A stretch of 64,000 nucleotides of DNA from an uncultured Desulfobacteraceae bacterium (GCA_937982505.1 CALJLV010000041.1:1-64000); one strand, 5' to 3'; shown: positions 44,753 to 53,925, numbered from the stretch's first letter. Numbers and translations: made by a program. The notes: generated by a model not told the origin, from the letters alone.

Positions 44753-45254
44753 CGTCATCGCCTCGGCGGTGACCAACCTCGATGTGCACGATCTGGCCCG
44801 CATCGGACGCACCTTTGACGTCCGGCGTGTTTACGTGGTCACGCCCCTGTGCGATCAGCAGGAGCTCGTGCACCGCATCCTGGACCACTGGTGCAGGGGG
44901 TTCGGAGCTGATCACAACCCCCACCGGAGCCAGGCCATGGACCGGATCCGGGTCTGCGACGCTCTGGACGGGGCTGTCGGCGCCATCCGGCGGCGCGAGG
45001 CAAGGCCGCCCCGGGTGGTGGCCACCTGCGCCCGGAGCGGGCCGCGGCGCATCGGTTTCGCGGCCCTGCGCCGCTGGATCGCGGACGACGATCCCTGCCT
45101 TCTGGTTTTCGGGACAGCCTGGGGACTGGCCGATACCGTCCTGGAAAGGGCCGACGCGGTGCTCGAACCGATCCCGGGCGCCGGTGGATACAACCATCTG
45201 CCGGTGCGCGCCGCGGCGGCCATCATCCTGGACCGCCTGGCGGGGCGCGAATGA
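44697..45254 (+). CDS. SPOUT-like RNA methyltransferase (TrmD-linked)
   Basis: The 185-residue protein ([20 protein letters not shown]) belongs to a small SAM-dependent RNA methyltransferase family often encoded just after trmD in deltaproteobacteria and other anaerobes. [19 protein letters not shown] and [14 protein letters not shown] correspond to the knotted SAM site. Its RNA target is not known to me. The start codon lies 56 bases inside trmD, and no better later start fits the conserved N-terminus. Confidence 0.85.
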   Translation: MPRLYLALVHHPVINKTGDVIASAVTNLDVHDLARIGRTFDVRRVYVVTPLCDQQELVHRILDHWCRGFGADHNPHRSQAMDRIRVCDALDGAVGAIRRREARPPRVVATCARSGPRRIGFAALRRWIADDDPCLLVFGTAWGLADTVLERADAVLEPIPGAGGYNHLPVRAAAAIILDRLAGRE

Positions 45255-45347
45255 TTGTCCTTGCGCTTTTGAACGATAGCATATACAAGCACGGCGCCGT
45301 CGGCACGGCCCGATGCCAAATTTACGGGAAACGATTGGAGAGATCAC

Positions 45348-45695
45348 ATGCAGCAGATTCGACAGATCGAACAGGAAATGATGCGCCTCGACCTGCCCCG
45401 GTTCCGCCCGGGCGACACGGTGCGGGTGCATGTCAAGATCAAGGAAGGTGAAAAGGAGCGCATTCAGGCCTTCCAGGGCGTGGTGATCAGCAAGCGCAAA
45501 GGGACCACCAACGCCACGTTCACCGTCCGCAAGGTGTCCTACGGCGTGGGGGTGGAGAGGATCTTTCCCACCCATTCGCCCATCATCGACAAGGTCGAGG
45601 TCGTCACTCCCGGCCGGGTGCGCCGCAGCAAGATCTACTACCTGCGCAAGCTGCGCGGCAAGGCGGCCCGCATCAAGGAGCGCCGCCTGAACTGA
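45348..45695 (+). CDS. rplS: 50S ribosomal protein L19
   Basis: The 115-residue protein matches L19 over its whole length ([49 protein letters not shown]). L19 lies at the interface of the two ribosomal subunits. GGAGAG precedes the ATG. Confidence 0.98.
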   Translation: MQQIRQIEQEMMRLDLPRFRPGDTVRVHVKIKEGEKERIQAFQGVVISKRKGTTNATFTVRKVSYGVGVERIFPTHSPIIDKVEVVTPGRVRRSKIYYLRKLRGKAARIKERRLN

Positions 45696-45702
45696 TCTTC
45701 CC

Positions 45703-45726
45703 GGACCGGTCGCGGGGAACCGGTCC
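45703..45726 (+). promoter_or_regulatory. GC-rich hairpin between rplS and rnhB
   Basis: GGACCGGT (45703-45710) pairs perfectly with ACCGGTCC (45719-45726) over an 8-nt loop, 8 bases after the rplS stop. No T tract follows, so it is more likely an RNA-stability or partial attenuation element than a full terminator. Confidence 0.5.
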
Positions 45727-45787
45727 AGGTCCGGGCAACCCACCGGGAGCCGTCAGGGCCCCGGGGGGCCGTCCTCCCGGGAGAGCC

Positions 45788-46411
45788 ATGCGAGACGAGC
45801 TGTGGGTCCACGAAGCCCGGGCCATATCCCGGGGCCACCGGCGCATCGCCGGTGTGGATGAGGCCGGCCGCGGACCGCTGGCCGGACCGGTGGTGGCCGC
45901 GGCCGTCATCCTGCCCCGGGATCGGCCCGACCTGGACCTGGACGACTCCAAACGGCTGACGCCCCGCCGCCGCCGCCTGGCCTATGACGCCATCTACCAG
46001 GGCGCGGTGGCGGTGGGCATCGGCATCGTCGATGCCCTGGAAATCGACCGCCTCAACATCCTCAACGCTTCCTTCCAGGCCATGGCCATGGCCGTGGCCA
46101 ACCTGGTGCCGGCCCCGGACCTGGTTTTGGTGGACGGCCCTTTTTCCATCCCGCCCCTGGCCGCGGCCCAGGCCCCCATCGTCGGCGGCGATGCCCGCAG
46201 TGCCTCCATCGCCGCGGCGTCCATCGTCGCCAAGGTGACCCGGGACCGCTTGATGGCCCGCTACGACCTGGACTACCCCCAGTTCGGTTTCGCCGCCCAC
46301 AAGGGCTACCCCACCCGCGCCCATCGCAGCGCCATCGAGCGCCACGGGCCCTGCCCCATCCACCGGCTCAGTTTCCGCGGCAGTCGGCCGGATCCGCCGG
46401 GGCCGCGGTGA
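45788..46411 (+). CDS. rnhB: Ribonuclease HII
   Basis: The 207-residue protein removes ribonucleotides from DNA-RNA hybrids. The active-site motif GVDEAGRGPLAG and later acidic residues (DDSKRLT, LVDGPF) are intact. It overlaps the following yraN-like gene by 4 bases (GTGA). Confidence 0.97.
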   Translation: MRDELWVHEARAISRGHRRIAGVDEAGRGPLAGPVVAAAVILPRDRPDLDLDDSKRLTPRRRRLAYDAIYQGAVAVGIGIVDALEIDRLNILNASFQAMAMAVANLVPAPDLVLVDGPFSIPPLAAAQAPIVGGDARSASIAAASIVAKVTRDRLMARYDLDYPQFGFAAHKGYPTRAHRSAIERHGPCPIHRLSFRGSRPDPPGPR

Positions 46412-46779
46412 GCGTCGGGCGCCAGCAGCTAGGCCGCAGCGGCGAAGCGCTGGCCGAAGCCCTGCTGTGCACCCGGGGCTATCGCATCCTGGCCCGCAAT
46501 TACCGCACGCGCCTGGGCGAAATCGATCTCATTGCCCGGGACGGAAAGACCCTGGTCTTCGTGGAGGTCAAGGTGCGCCGCAGCGGGCGCTTCGGCTCGG
46601 CCAAGGCGGCGGTGACCGCCGCCAAGCGCCGCAAACTGTCCATGCTCGCCCTGCAGTATCTCAAAATCACCCCTGAAAAACCGGCCCATGTGCGGTTCGA
46701 CGTCGTCGCCGTGGAACCCGGCACCGACGGCCCGCGGCTGGAACTGGTCCAGAACGCCTTCGAACTGGCCTACCCCTGA
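46408..46779 (+). CDS. YraN/UPF0102 family protein
   Basis: The 123-residue protein has the UPF0102 pattern GRSGEALAEALLCTRGYRIL, RNYRTRLGEIDLIARDGKTL and VFVEVKVRR, with a PD-(D/E)xK nuclease-like core. It typically follows rnhB. The GTG start at 46408 overlaps the rnhB stop. The biological role is unsettled. Confidence 0.94.
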   Translation: MSVGRQQLGRSGEALAEALLCTRGYRILARNYRTRLGEIDLIARDGKTLVFVEVKVRRSGRFGSAKAAVTAAKRRKLSMLALQYLKITPEKPAHVRFDVVAVEPGTDGPRLELVQNAFELAYP

Positions 46780-46828
46780 CCGCACAAGGCTCGGCCCGGG
46801 TGCATCGCGGCCCATTCCAAATTCCCTC

Positions 46829-46855
46829 TTGACAGCCTCGAATTGAAGGTATATC
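46829..46855 (+). promoter_or_regulatory. Candidate promoter of the TetR gene
   Basis: A perfect TTGACA (46829-46834) is followed after 15 bases by TATATC (46850-46855). The spacing is short for sigma-70, but both boxes lie in an AT-rich stretch in front of the regulator. Downstream, TTGGAATCGAT (46870) shares 11 bases with the palindrome at 19264-19300. Confidence 0.4.
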
Positions 46856-46926
46856 GGTTCTCCATCATTTGTTGGAATCGATAATTGGGATCACCACGCT
46901 GGACCCTCCGCTGGCAAGGAAGACCG

Positions 46927-47562
46927 ATGCCCTCCCGACTGGAAAAAGCACGCCAGGATCCCGATTCGATGAAGGCCCGGATCCTCGACGCCGCTCGGCG
47001 CCTCTTCGGCGAATACGGCTTTTCCGGGGTCACCACCCGCATGATCGCCAAAACGGTGGGCATCGACATCTCGACCCTCTACTACCACTGGGGTGAAAAG
47101 AAGGACCTCTACGAGGCGGTCATCACCGACCTGAGCGACGAGATCCGCGCCAAGCTGCGGCACATCGAGAGCCTGGTGCGCGGCCAGCCCCTGGCCCACC
47201 GCCTCGAAGTGGCCATCGAGGTGATGTGCGACTACCTTTTCGAGAGGCCCGAGGCCAGCAACCTGATCCTTCTGGCCTACCTGGGAAAGTCGCGGGACGT
47301 GACCGAAATCGACCTGCGTCTCAAGGAGCACATCGCCAACATCGCCGTGGCCATGGGCCTGGCCCTGGACCGCACCAACATCCCGGCCCGGGCCAATGCC
47401 CGGGTCCTGGCGGTCTGGAACTCGGTGATCAACTTCACCGCCGGCGAACACCTCTTTCGTCCCATGCTGAATGTGGACCACGCCGAATACATCGCGGTGG
47501 TCAAGGAAACTCTCAAGTTCATTCTGATTCCGGCCTTTACCCGCACCGCTGCGGCCCCCTGA
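46927..47562 (+). CDS. TetR/AcrR family transcriptional regulator
   Basis: The 211-residue protein has an N-terminal TetR helix-turn-helix (VTTRMIAKTVGIDISTLYYH) and an all-helical ligand domain. It is the first gene of the acyl-CoA cluster on the same strand, 130 bases before the MaoC-SDR-SCP2 gene, so a repressor responding to an acyl-CoA intermediate is likely (inference). ATG 46927 was chosen over 46885 because the extension has no family likeness. Confidence 0.88.
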   Translation: MPSRLEKARQDPDSMKARILDAARRLFGEYGFSGVTTRMIAKTVGIDISTLYYHWGEKKDLYEAVITDLSDEIRAKLRHIESLVRGQPLAHRLEVAIEVMCDYLFERPEASNLILLAYLGKSRDVTEIDLRLKEHIANIAVAMGLALDRTNIPARANARVLAVWNSVINFTAGEHLFRPMLNVDHAEYIAVVKETLKFILIPAFTRTAAAP

Positions 47563-47692
47563 AGCGCTCCGGCGCCACGGGTCCGGGCGGACACTACGGC
47601 CCGTACATGAACAGAATTCAAACCTTTGCGTCTGTTTACAATTTGATCAACCGGTCCACGAGGACCACCGAAGCCGACAAGGAGGAAGGACG

Positions 47693-49813
47693 ATGGCGCT
47701 GAACATGGATGCGATCGGCAAGAAGATCGGACCGCTCACCAAGGCGTACACCTGGAAGGATTGCAGCCTGTACGCACTGGGTGTCGGTGCCGGCTTTTCC
47801 GATCTGGACTACTGCTACGAAAAAAACCTCAAGGTCATTCCCAGCTTCTCCATTGCCGCCGTCTTCGAGTTTCTCTCCCATGTGGGGGTCGAATCCAACG
47901 TCAACCTGGCCGGAATCCTCCACGGCGAGCAGGAGCTGGTGTTTCACAACCCGATTCCCCCCGAAGGCGAGCTGATCACCGAAGGCGCCATCACCCATTA
48001 CTACGACAAGGGCCAAGGCAAGGGGGCGCTGGTGGTGGCCACCTGCGACACCCGTCACCGCAACGGCCAGAAACTCTTTACGGCCACGGCCACCATCTTT
48101 GCCCGCCTCGACGGCGGCTTCGGCGGTGACAACGCCCCGGCCCGGACGGTGGACATTCCCGACCGCGAGCCGGATTTCACCGTGGCCGCCTCGCCTTCGG
48201 CGGACCAGCCGCTGCTCTACCGGCTTTCCGGGGACATCTTTCAGCTGCATGTGGATCCGGAATTCGCCAAGATGGCCGGCTTCGACAAGCCGATCATGCA
48301 CGGTCTGTGCACCCACGGGTTTGCCTGCCGGGCCTTGATCGAAAGCCTCTGCCCGGGACAGCCCGAACGGATCCGACGCTTCGACTGCCGCTTTTCCAAG
48401 ACCCTCTATCCGGGGGTGCCGATCAAGACCCTGATCTGGAAAACAGGGGAAGGCCAGGCCGTGTGGCGCACCGTCAACGCCGAAACCGGAGACGTGGTCA
48501 TCGACAAGGGCGTATGTGAAATCGGTCCGGTGCCCAAGGATGAAATCCGTTTCGACGGCCGGGTGGCCATTGTCACCGGAGCCGGGGCCGGACTGGGGCG
48601 CACCTATGCCCTGGAGCTGGCCCGCCGGGGGGCGGCGGTGGTGGTCAACGATCTGGGCGGCGCCCGGGACGGCTCGGGGACCGGATCGAGTTCACCGGCC
48701 GACGCCGTGGTGGCCGAGATCCAAGCCGCCGGTGGCCGGGCGGTGGCCAACTACGACAACGTGGCCACGGCCGAGGGCGGGGCCGGCATCGTCAAGACCG
48801 CCGTGGACGCCTTCGGCCGCATCGACATTCTGATCAACAACGCCGGGATCCTGCGCGACAAGAGCTTTGTCAAGATGGCGCCGGAAAACTGGAACGCCGT
48901 CTTGGCGGTACACCTCAACGGCGCCTACCACGTGACCCGTCCGGCCTTTGAAATCATGAAAAACCAGGGCTACGGCCGCATCGTGATGACCACCTCGGCC
49001 GCCGGCCTCTACGGCAATTTCGGCCAGGCCAACTACACCGCCGCCAAGCTGGCCCTGGTCGGCCTGATGCACACCCTCAAGCTCGAAGGGCAGAAATACG
49101 ACATCAAGGTCAACACCATCGCCCCGGTGGCCGCCTCGCGGCTCACCGAAGACATCCTGCCGCCGGACCTGCTGCAAAAGCTGGCCCCTGAATACGTGGC
49201 CCCCCTGGTGATGATCCTCTGCTCGGAGCGCTGCCCGCAGACCGGCCGGGTCTACAACGCCGGAATGGGCTTCTTCAACCGCGCCGCCGTGGTCACCGGA
49301 CCCGGGGCCGTGGTGGGCGGGGGCGACCAGATCCCCACCGTCGATGACGTGGCTGCGGCCATGGACAAGATCTCCGCCCTGGCCGGCGGCAAGGAGTACT
49401 TCCAGCTCAACGACCAGTTCGGCGACGTCATGGCCGCCTTTTCCGCTCCGGCGGCCAAGGTCGGCCCGGTGGGCAAGCCGGCGGCCGGCAAATTCGACGT
49501 CCCGGCGGCGGTCTTTGCCGCCATGCCGGCCGCCTTCCAGGCCGATCGGGCCTCCGGGGTGGAAGCGGTCTTTCAGTACAAGATCACCGGCGACGGCGGC
49601 GGCCAGTGGGTCTGCGCGGTCAAAGGCGGGGCCTGCACCGTCGCAGCGGGCACCCACGATAGCCCGGCGTGCACCCTGGAGATGACGACCCCCGACTTTC
49701 TGGCGATGATGAACGGGACCTTGCCGGCCATGCAGGCCTACACCTCCGGCAAACTGAAGATCGGCGGGGACGTGATGAAAAGCCAGCTCATCGGCAAGCT
49801 CTTTAAGCTTTAA
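47693..49813 (+). CDS. MaoC hydratase - SDR dehydrogenase - SCP2 fusion protein
   Basis: The 706-residue protein has three parts: a double-hotdog MaoC/hydratase-2 region (residues about 1-280), a short-chain dehydrogenase (about 285-560; VTGAGAGLG with T295, Y448 and K452 in YTAAK) and a C-terminal SCP2 sterol-carrier domain (about 600-706). The parts match peroxisomal MFE-2, but here the hydratase comes first. In the hydratase motif D181 and H186 (SGDIFQLH) are kept while the usual N-P between them is replaced by F-Q. It could hydrate an enoyl-CoA and oxidise the 3-hydroxyacyl-CoA. AAGGAGG precedes the ATG. Its SDR DNA is nearly identical to that of the next gene. Confidence 0.9.
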   Translation: MALNMDAIGKKIGPLTKAYTWKDCSLYALGVGAGFSDLDYCYEKNLKVIPSFSIAAVFEFLSHVGVESNVNLAGILHGEQELVFHNPIPPEGELITEGAITHYYDKGQGKGALVVATCDTRHRNGQKLFTATATIFARLDGGFGGDNAPARTVDIPDREPDFTVAASPSADQPLLYRLSGDIFQLHVDPEFAKMAGFDKPIMHGLCTHGFACRALIESLCPGQPERIRRFDCRFSKTLYPGVPIKTLIWKTGEGQAVWRTVNAETGDVVIDKGVCEIGPVPKDEIRFDGRVAIVTGAGAGLGRTYALELARRGAAVVVNDLGGARDGSGTGSSSPADAVVAEIQAAGGRAVANYDNVATAEGGAGIVKTAVDAFGRIDILINNAGILRDKSFVKMAPENWNAVLAVHLNGAYHVTRPAFEIMKNQGYGRIVMTTSAAGLYGNFGQANYTAAKLALVGLMHTLKLEGQKYDIKVNTIAPVAASRLTEDILPPDLLQKLAPEYVAPLVMILCSERCPQTGRVYNAGMGFFNRAAVVTGPGAVVGGGDQIPTVDDVAAAMDKISALAGGKEYFQLNDQFGDVMAAFSAPAAKVGPVGKPAAGKFDVPAAVFAAMPAAFQADRASGVEAVFQYKITGDGGGQWVCAVKGGACTVAAGTHDSPACTLEMTTPDFLAMMNGTLPAMQAYTSGKLKIGGDVMKSQLIGKLFKL
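48554..49125 (+). repeat. Long near-identical SDR repeat, copy 1
   Basis: This segment matches 51325-51896 at a constant offset of 2771 bases. The part 48734-49125 (392 bases) is identical base for base, including third codon positions. The upstream part has scattered differences, and both flanks diverge sharply. Confidence 0.95.
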
Positions 49814-49832
49814 AATCGTCAACGATTTTAAA
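49809..49832. repeat. AT-rich hairpin enclosing a stop codon
   Basis: TTTAAAATCG, TCAA, CGATTTTAAA is a perfect 10-bp stem with a 4-nt loop. The TAA stop of the upstream gene (49811-49813) is in the left arm, and the AAAAGGAG ribosome binding site of the next gene starts right after. It has the same layout as 19264-19300. Confidence 0.8.
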
Positions 49833-49845
49833 AAGGAGTCGAAAC

Positions 49846-52590
49846 ATGATCGGAATTACTTCATACGGTGCCTATATCCCGCGGCTGCGGCTCAACCGCA
49901 TGGCCATCGTCCAGGCCATGGGCTGGTTCGCGCCGGCCATCATGACCGTGGCCCAGGGGGAGCGGTCGATGTGCAACTGGGACGAAGACAGCCTCACCAT
50001 GGCCGTGAGCGCGGCCCGCGACTGTCTGTGCGGCCGCGACAAAAAAGGGTTGGACGCGGTCTATCTGGCCTCGACCACCCTGCCCTTTGCCGACCGGCAA
50101 AACGCCGGCATCCTGGCCTCGGCCCTCAACCTGGACGAGCAACTGGTCTGCGCCGATTTCACCGCCTCCCAGAAAACCGCCACCACGGCCCTGATCACGG
50201 CCCTGGAGGCCGTGGCCGGGGGGTCGCGCCGCGACGTGCTGGTGGCCGCCACCGACCGGCGCGAAACCAAGACGGCCTACTTTTACGAGATGTGGTTCGG
50301 TGACGGGGCCGCGGCCCTCACCGTGGGCGATACGGACGTCATCGCCGAATTCAAGGGGTCGTATTCGCTGGAACGCGACTTCGTGGACCATTACCGAGGG
50401 GCCCAAAACACCTACGACTACGTCTGGGAGGAACGCTGGAACCGCGACGAGGGCTACGGCAAGATCATTCCCGAGGCCATCAAGGGGCTGCTGGCCAAGA
50501 CGAACCTGACCATCGGCGACATCGACCGGCTCGCCTATCCGTGCTTCTTCAAGGCCGACCACCGCAAAATCGCCAAGACCCTGGGTGCCAAGCCCGAGGC
50601 GCTCATCGACAACCTGCACGCCGAGCTGGGCGAGTGCGGAGCGGCCCACAGCTTTCTGCTGTTGATCAAGGCCCTGGAGACCGCCAAACCGGGCGACAAG
50701 ATCATCGTGGCCGGCTACGGCCAGGGAGCCAACGCCCTGCTCTTCGAGGTCACCGAAAACATCGTCCGCCTGGCCCCGCGCAACGGCCTGAGCGGCAGCC
50801 TGGCCAACAAAAAGACCACCGACAACTACGCCAAATGGCTCAAGTTCCGCAACCTGATCGGCGTGGAGATGGGCATCCGGGCCGAGGCCCCCACCCAGAC
50901 GGCCACCACCGTGCTCTACCGCAAGAACAAGATGATCCTGGGTCTGGTGGGCGGAAAATGCCGCAACTGCGGCAGCCCCCAGTTTCCCAAGTCGGAAATC
51001 TGCGTCAACCCGGCCTGCGGCGCTCTGCACACCCAGGACGATTACGAGTTTGCCGGCTGCGCGGCCAGGGTCAAGACCTTCACCGGCGACATGCTGGCCG
51101 TATCCGTGGACCCGCCGGCCATCTACGGGATGGTGCAGTTCGAGGGCGGCGGCCGCATGATGGCCGATTTCACCGACTGCGAACTGGCCGACATCCGCGT
51201 CGGGCTGCCGGTGACCATGGAGTTCAAGCGCAAGGTGGTGGACAAGGAGCGCGGCTTTGTCAACTATTTCTGGAAGGCAGTGCCGGTGCCCGGTGCGCTC
51301 GAGGAGATGAACAAGATTCGCTACGACGGCCGGGTGGCCATCGTCACCGGAGCCGGGGCCGGACTGGGGCGCACCTACGCCCTGGAGCTGGCCCGCCGGG
51401 GGGCGGCGGTGGTGGTCAACGACCTGGGCGGGGCCCGGGACGGCTCGGGGACCGGATCGAGTTCTCCGGCCGACCAGGTGGTCGAAGAGATCCGGGCCGC
51501 CGGCGGCCGGGCGGTGGCCAACTACGACAACGTGGCCACGGCCGAGGGCGGGGCCGGCATCGTCAAGACCGCCGTGGACGCCTTCGGCCGCATCGACATT
51601 CTGATCAACAACGCCGGGATCCTGCGCGACAAGAGCTTTGTCAAGATGGCGCCGGAAAACTGGAACGCCGTCTTGGCGGTACACCTCAACGGCGCCTACC
51701 ACGTGACCCGTCCGGCCTTTGAAATCATGAAAAACCAGGGCTACGGCCGCATCGTGATGACCACCTCGGCCGCCGGCCTCTACGGCAATTTCGGCCAGGC
51801 CAACTACACCGCCGCCAAGCTGGCCCTGGTCGGCCTGATGCACACCCTCAAGCTCGAAGGGCAGAAATACGACATCAAGGTCAACACCATCGCCCCCCTG
51901 GCCGCCTCGCGCCTCACCGAGGACGTGATGCCGCCGGAGATCTTCGCAAAGATGCGCCCGGAATTTGTCTCTCCGATGGTGCTCTACCTGTCCAGCGAGC
52001 GCTGTACCCAAAGCGGGGCGATTTTCAACGCCGGCATGGGCTACTACAACCGCGCGGCCATCCTCACCGGACCGGGTGTCAAGCTCGGCGGTCCGGACGG
52101 TGCGCCCACCCCGGAAGACCTCTGGAATCGCTGGGAAGAGATCAACAGCCTGGCCGAGGCCAGGGAACTCGCCGACGCCAATGCGGCCCTGATGGACCTG
52201 ATGACCGAAAAGAAACCGGCCGCCGCGGCCCCCGCGGGCAGCGACGCCCGAGCCGGGGCCGGAGGGGATGCGGCCGAGGTGGCGGCGATTTTCGACAAGA
52301 TGCCGGCCGCCTTTCAGGCGGACAAGGCCGCCGGGGTGGACGCGGTCTTTCAGTATGTCATCGCCGGGCCGGGCGGGGGGGAATGGACCGTGACCGTAAA
52401 GGACGGCAACTGCGTGGTGGAAAAGGCAAAGGCCGCCAAGGCCACCTGCACCCTGAAGATCGGAGCCGCCGATTTCGTGCGCATGATCAAGGGCGAACTG
52501 CCGCCCATGCAGGCCTTCACCTCGGGCAAGCTGTCCATCGACGGCGACGTGATGAAGTCCCAGCTCATCGGCAAGCTTTTCAAGCTGTAA
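49846..52590 (+). CDS. HMGCS-like - DUF35 - SDR - SCP2 fusion protein
   Basis: The 914-residue protein has four parts: an HMG-CoA-synthase/thiolase-fold region (1 to about 340), a DUF35 zinc ribbon and OB fold (C372, C375 in GKCRNCG, then CVNPACG; about 365-480), an SDR (about 488-760; T501, Y654) and an SCP2 domain (about 805-914). In my alignment the synthase nucleophile Cys is replaced (DFTASQKT, Q109); C102 is close but not aligned. DUF35 proteins partner with thiolases in several acyl-CoA pathways, and a real thiolase follows. The protein may scaffold thiolysis and carry the 3-hydroxyacyl-CoA dehydrogenase (inference). Confidence 0.88.
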   Translation: MIGITSYGAYIPRLRLNRMAIVQAMGWFAPAIMTVAQGERSMCNWDEDSLTMAVSAARDCLCGRDKKGLDAVYLASTTLPFADRQNAGILASALNLDEQLVCADFTASQKTATTALITALEAVAGGSRRDVLVAATDRRETKTAYFYEMWFGDGAAALTVGDTDVIAEFKGSYSLERDFVDHYRGAQNTYDYVWEERWNRDEGYGKIIPEAIKGLLAKTNLTIGDIDRLAYPCFFKADHRKIAKTLGAKPEALIDNLHAELGECGAAHSFLLLIKALETAKPGDKIIVAGYGQGANALLFEVTENIVRLAPRNGLSGSLANKKTTDNYAKWLKFRNLIGVEMGIRAEAPTQTATTVLYRKNKMILGLVGGKCRNCGSPQFPKSEICVNPACGALHTQDDYEFAGCAARVKTFTGDMLAVSVDPPAIYGMVQFEGGGRMMADFTDCELADIRVGLPVTMEFKRKVVDKERGFVNYFWKAVPVPGALEEMNKIRYDGRVAIVTGAGAGLGRTYALELARRGAAVVVNDLGGARDGSGTGSSSPADQVVEEIRAAGGRAVANYDNVATAEGGAGIVKTAVDAFGRIDILINNAGILRDKSFVKMAPENWNAVLAVHLNGAYHVTRPAFEIMKNQGYGRIVMTTSAAGLYGNFGQANYTAAKLALVGLMHTLKLEGQKYDIKVNTIAPLAASRLTEDVMPPEIFAKMRPEFVSPMVLYLSSERCTQSGAIFNAGMGYYNRAAILTGPGVKLGGPDGAPTPEDLWNRWEEINSLAEARELADANAALMDLMTEKKPAAAAPAGSDARAGAGGDAAEVAAIFDKMPAAFQADKAAGVDAVFQYVIAGPGGGEWTVTVKDGNCVVEKAKAAKATCTLKIGAADFVRMIKGELPPMQAFTSGKLSIDGDVMKSQLIGKLFKL
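51325..51896 (+). repeat. Long near-identical SDR repeat, copy 2
   Basis: This is the partner of 48554-49125. Identity is complete over 51505-51896. It begins and ends within the SDR coding part, so the flanking domains are not included. Confidence 0.95.
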
Positions 52591-52638
52591 ACATTTCCCT
52601 TTTGTCTAAGTTGTTCGTCCACTGAAGCATCTACGAAT

Positions 52639-52680
52639 GACCAACGACAAAAGACCAATGACTAATGACCAATGACGCGG
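52639..52680. repeat. GAC heptad micro-repeat
   Basis: Six exact 7-bp steps: GACCAAC, GACAAAA, GACCAAT, GACTAAT, GACCAAT, GACGCGG. The array fills the gap between the fusion gene and the thiolase and ends just before the CAGGAGG site of the thiolase gene. Confidence 0.85.
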
Positions 52681-52702
52681 CGCAAGCCGTCAGGAGGATA
52701 TC

Positions 52703-53911
52703 ATGGCCACTGGCATTCGTGACAAGGTCGCCATCATCGGCATGGGCTGCACCCGTTTCGGTGAGCGCTGGGACGTGGGGGCCGAGGAGTTGATGGTCGA
52801 GGCCTTCGAAGAGGGGCTGGCCGATGCCGGCATCGAGAAAAAGGACATCGGGGCCGCCTGGCTGGGCACCTGCTTCGACAACATCAGCGTCGGCAAGAGC
52901 GCCCTGCCGCTCTCCATGACCCTGCGCCTGCCGCTGATTCCGGTCACCCGGGTGGAAAACTTTTGCGCCACCGGCACCGAGGCCTTTCGCGGGGCCTGCT
53001 ACGGAGTGGCCTCCGGGGCCTACGACATCTGTCTGGCCCTGGGGGTGGAAAAGCTCAAGGACACCGGCTACGGCGGGCTGCCCAGCTTCGTCGGCTCCGA
53101 CTCGGGCAGCCTGACCTGGCAGTGGTTCCCCAACATCACGGCGCCGGGCTCATTTGCCCAGCTCGCCAGCGCCTACGCGGCCAAGTACCGTATCAAGGAC
53201 CAGGATTTGAAGCGCGCCATCGCCCACGTCAGCGCCAAGAGCCATGCCAACGGGGTCCTGAATCCCAAGGCCCACCTGCGCAAGGCGGTGAGCGAAGAGC
53301 AGATCATGGCCGCCCCCATCATCGCCCACCCCCTGGGGCTCTTCGACTGCTGCGGGGTCAGCGACGGATCGGCCTGCGCCATCGTCACCACTCCGGAAAT
53401 TGCCAAACGGCTCGGCAAGAAGGATTTCGTCACCGTCAAGGGGCTGCAGCTGGCGCTCTCTTCGGGCGAGGAAATGGGCTACAACGATTGGGACGGCGAG
53501 CATTTCGTCACCACCAGCGCGTGCAGCAAGAAGGTTTACGCCGAGGCCGGGATCACCGATCCGCGCCGGGAAATCAGCATGATGGAGGTGCACGACTGCT
53601 TTTCCATCACCGAGCTGGTCACCATGGAGGACCTGCACATCTCCGAGCGCGGCCGGGGGTGGCGGGACGTGCTCGACGGGGTCTTCGACCGGGGCGGAGA
53701 AGTCCCCTGCCAGGTGGACGGGGGTTTGAAATGCTTCGGCCATCCCATCGGGGCCTCGGGGCTGCGCATGCTCTACGAGATGTACCTCCAACTGCACGGC
53801 CGGGCCGGCCAGCGGCAGATCGAGAACCCGCGCTACGGCCTGACCCACAACCTGGGCGGCTTTCCCTCGATGAACGTGTGCAGCATCTGCGTCATCGGAA
53901 AGTATGAATAG
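52703..53911 (+). CDS. Thiolase (SCPx/acetyl-CoA acetyltransferase-like)
   Basis: The 402-residue thiolase has the nucleophile C88 (ENFCATGTEAF), the histidine motif VHDCFSITE and the C-terminal GHPIGASG. It belongs to the SCPx-like branch, whose members work with DUF35 proteins (as in benzylsuccinate and steroid side-chain pathways). The HMGCS-like-DUF35 fusion next to it is the obvious partner. It should cleave a 3-ketoacyl-CoA to acetyl- or propionyl-CoA. AGGAGG precedes the ATG. Confidence 0.92.
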   Translation: MATGIRDKVAIIGMGCTRFGERWDVGAEELMVEAFEEGLADAGIEKKDIGAAWLGTCFDNISVGKSALPLSMTLRLPLIPVTRVENFCATGTEAFRGACYGVASGAYDICLALGVEKLKDTGYGGLPSFVGSDSGSLTWQWFPNITAPGSFAQLASAYAAKYRIKDQDLKRAIAHVSAKSHANGVLNPKAHLRKAVSEEQIMAAPIIAHPLGLFDCCGVSDGSACAIVTTPEIAKRLGKKDFVTVKGLQLALSSGEEMGYNDWDGEHFVTTSACSKKVYAEAGITDPRREISMMEVHDCFSITELVTMEDLHISERGRGWRDVLDGVFDRGGEVPCQVDGGLKCFGHPIGASGLRMLYEMYLQLHGRAGQRQIENPRYGLTHNLGGFPSMNVCSICVIGKYE

Positions 53912-53925
53912 ACGGTAAAACGGCC

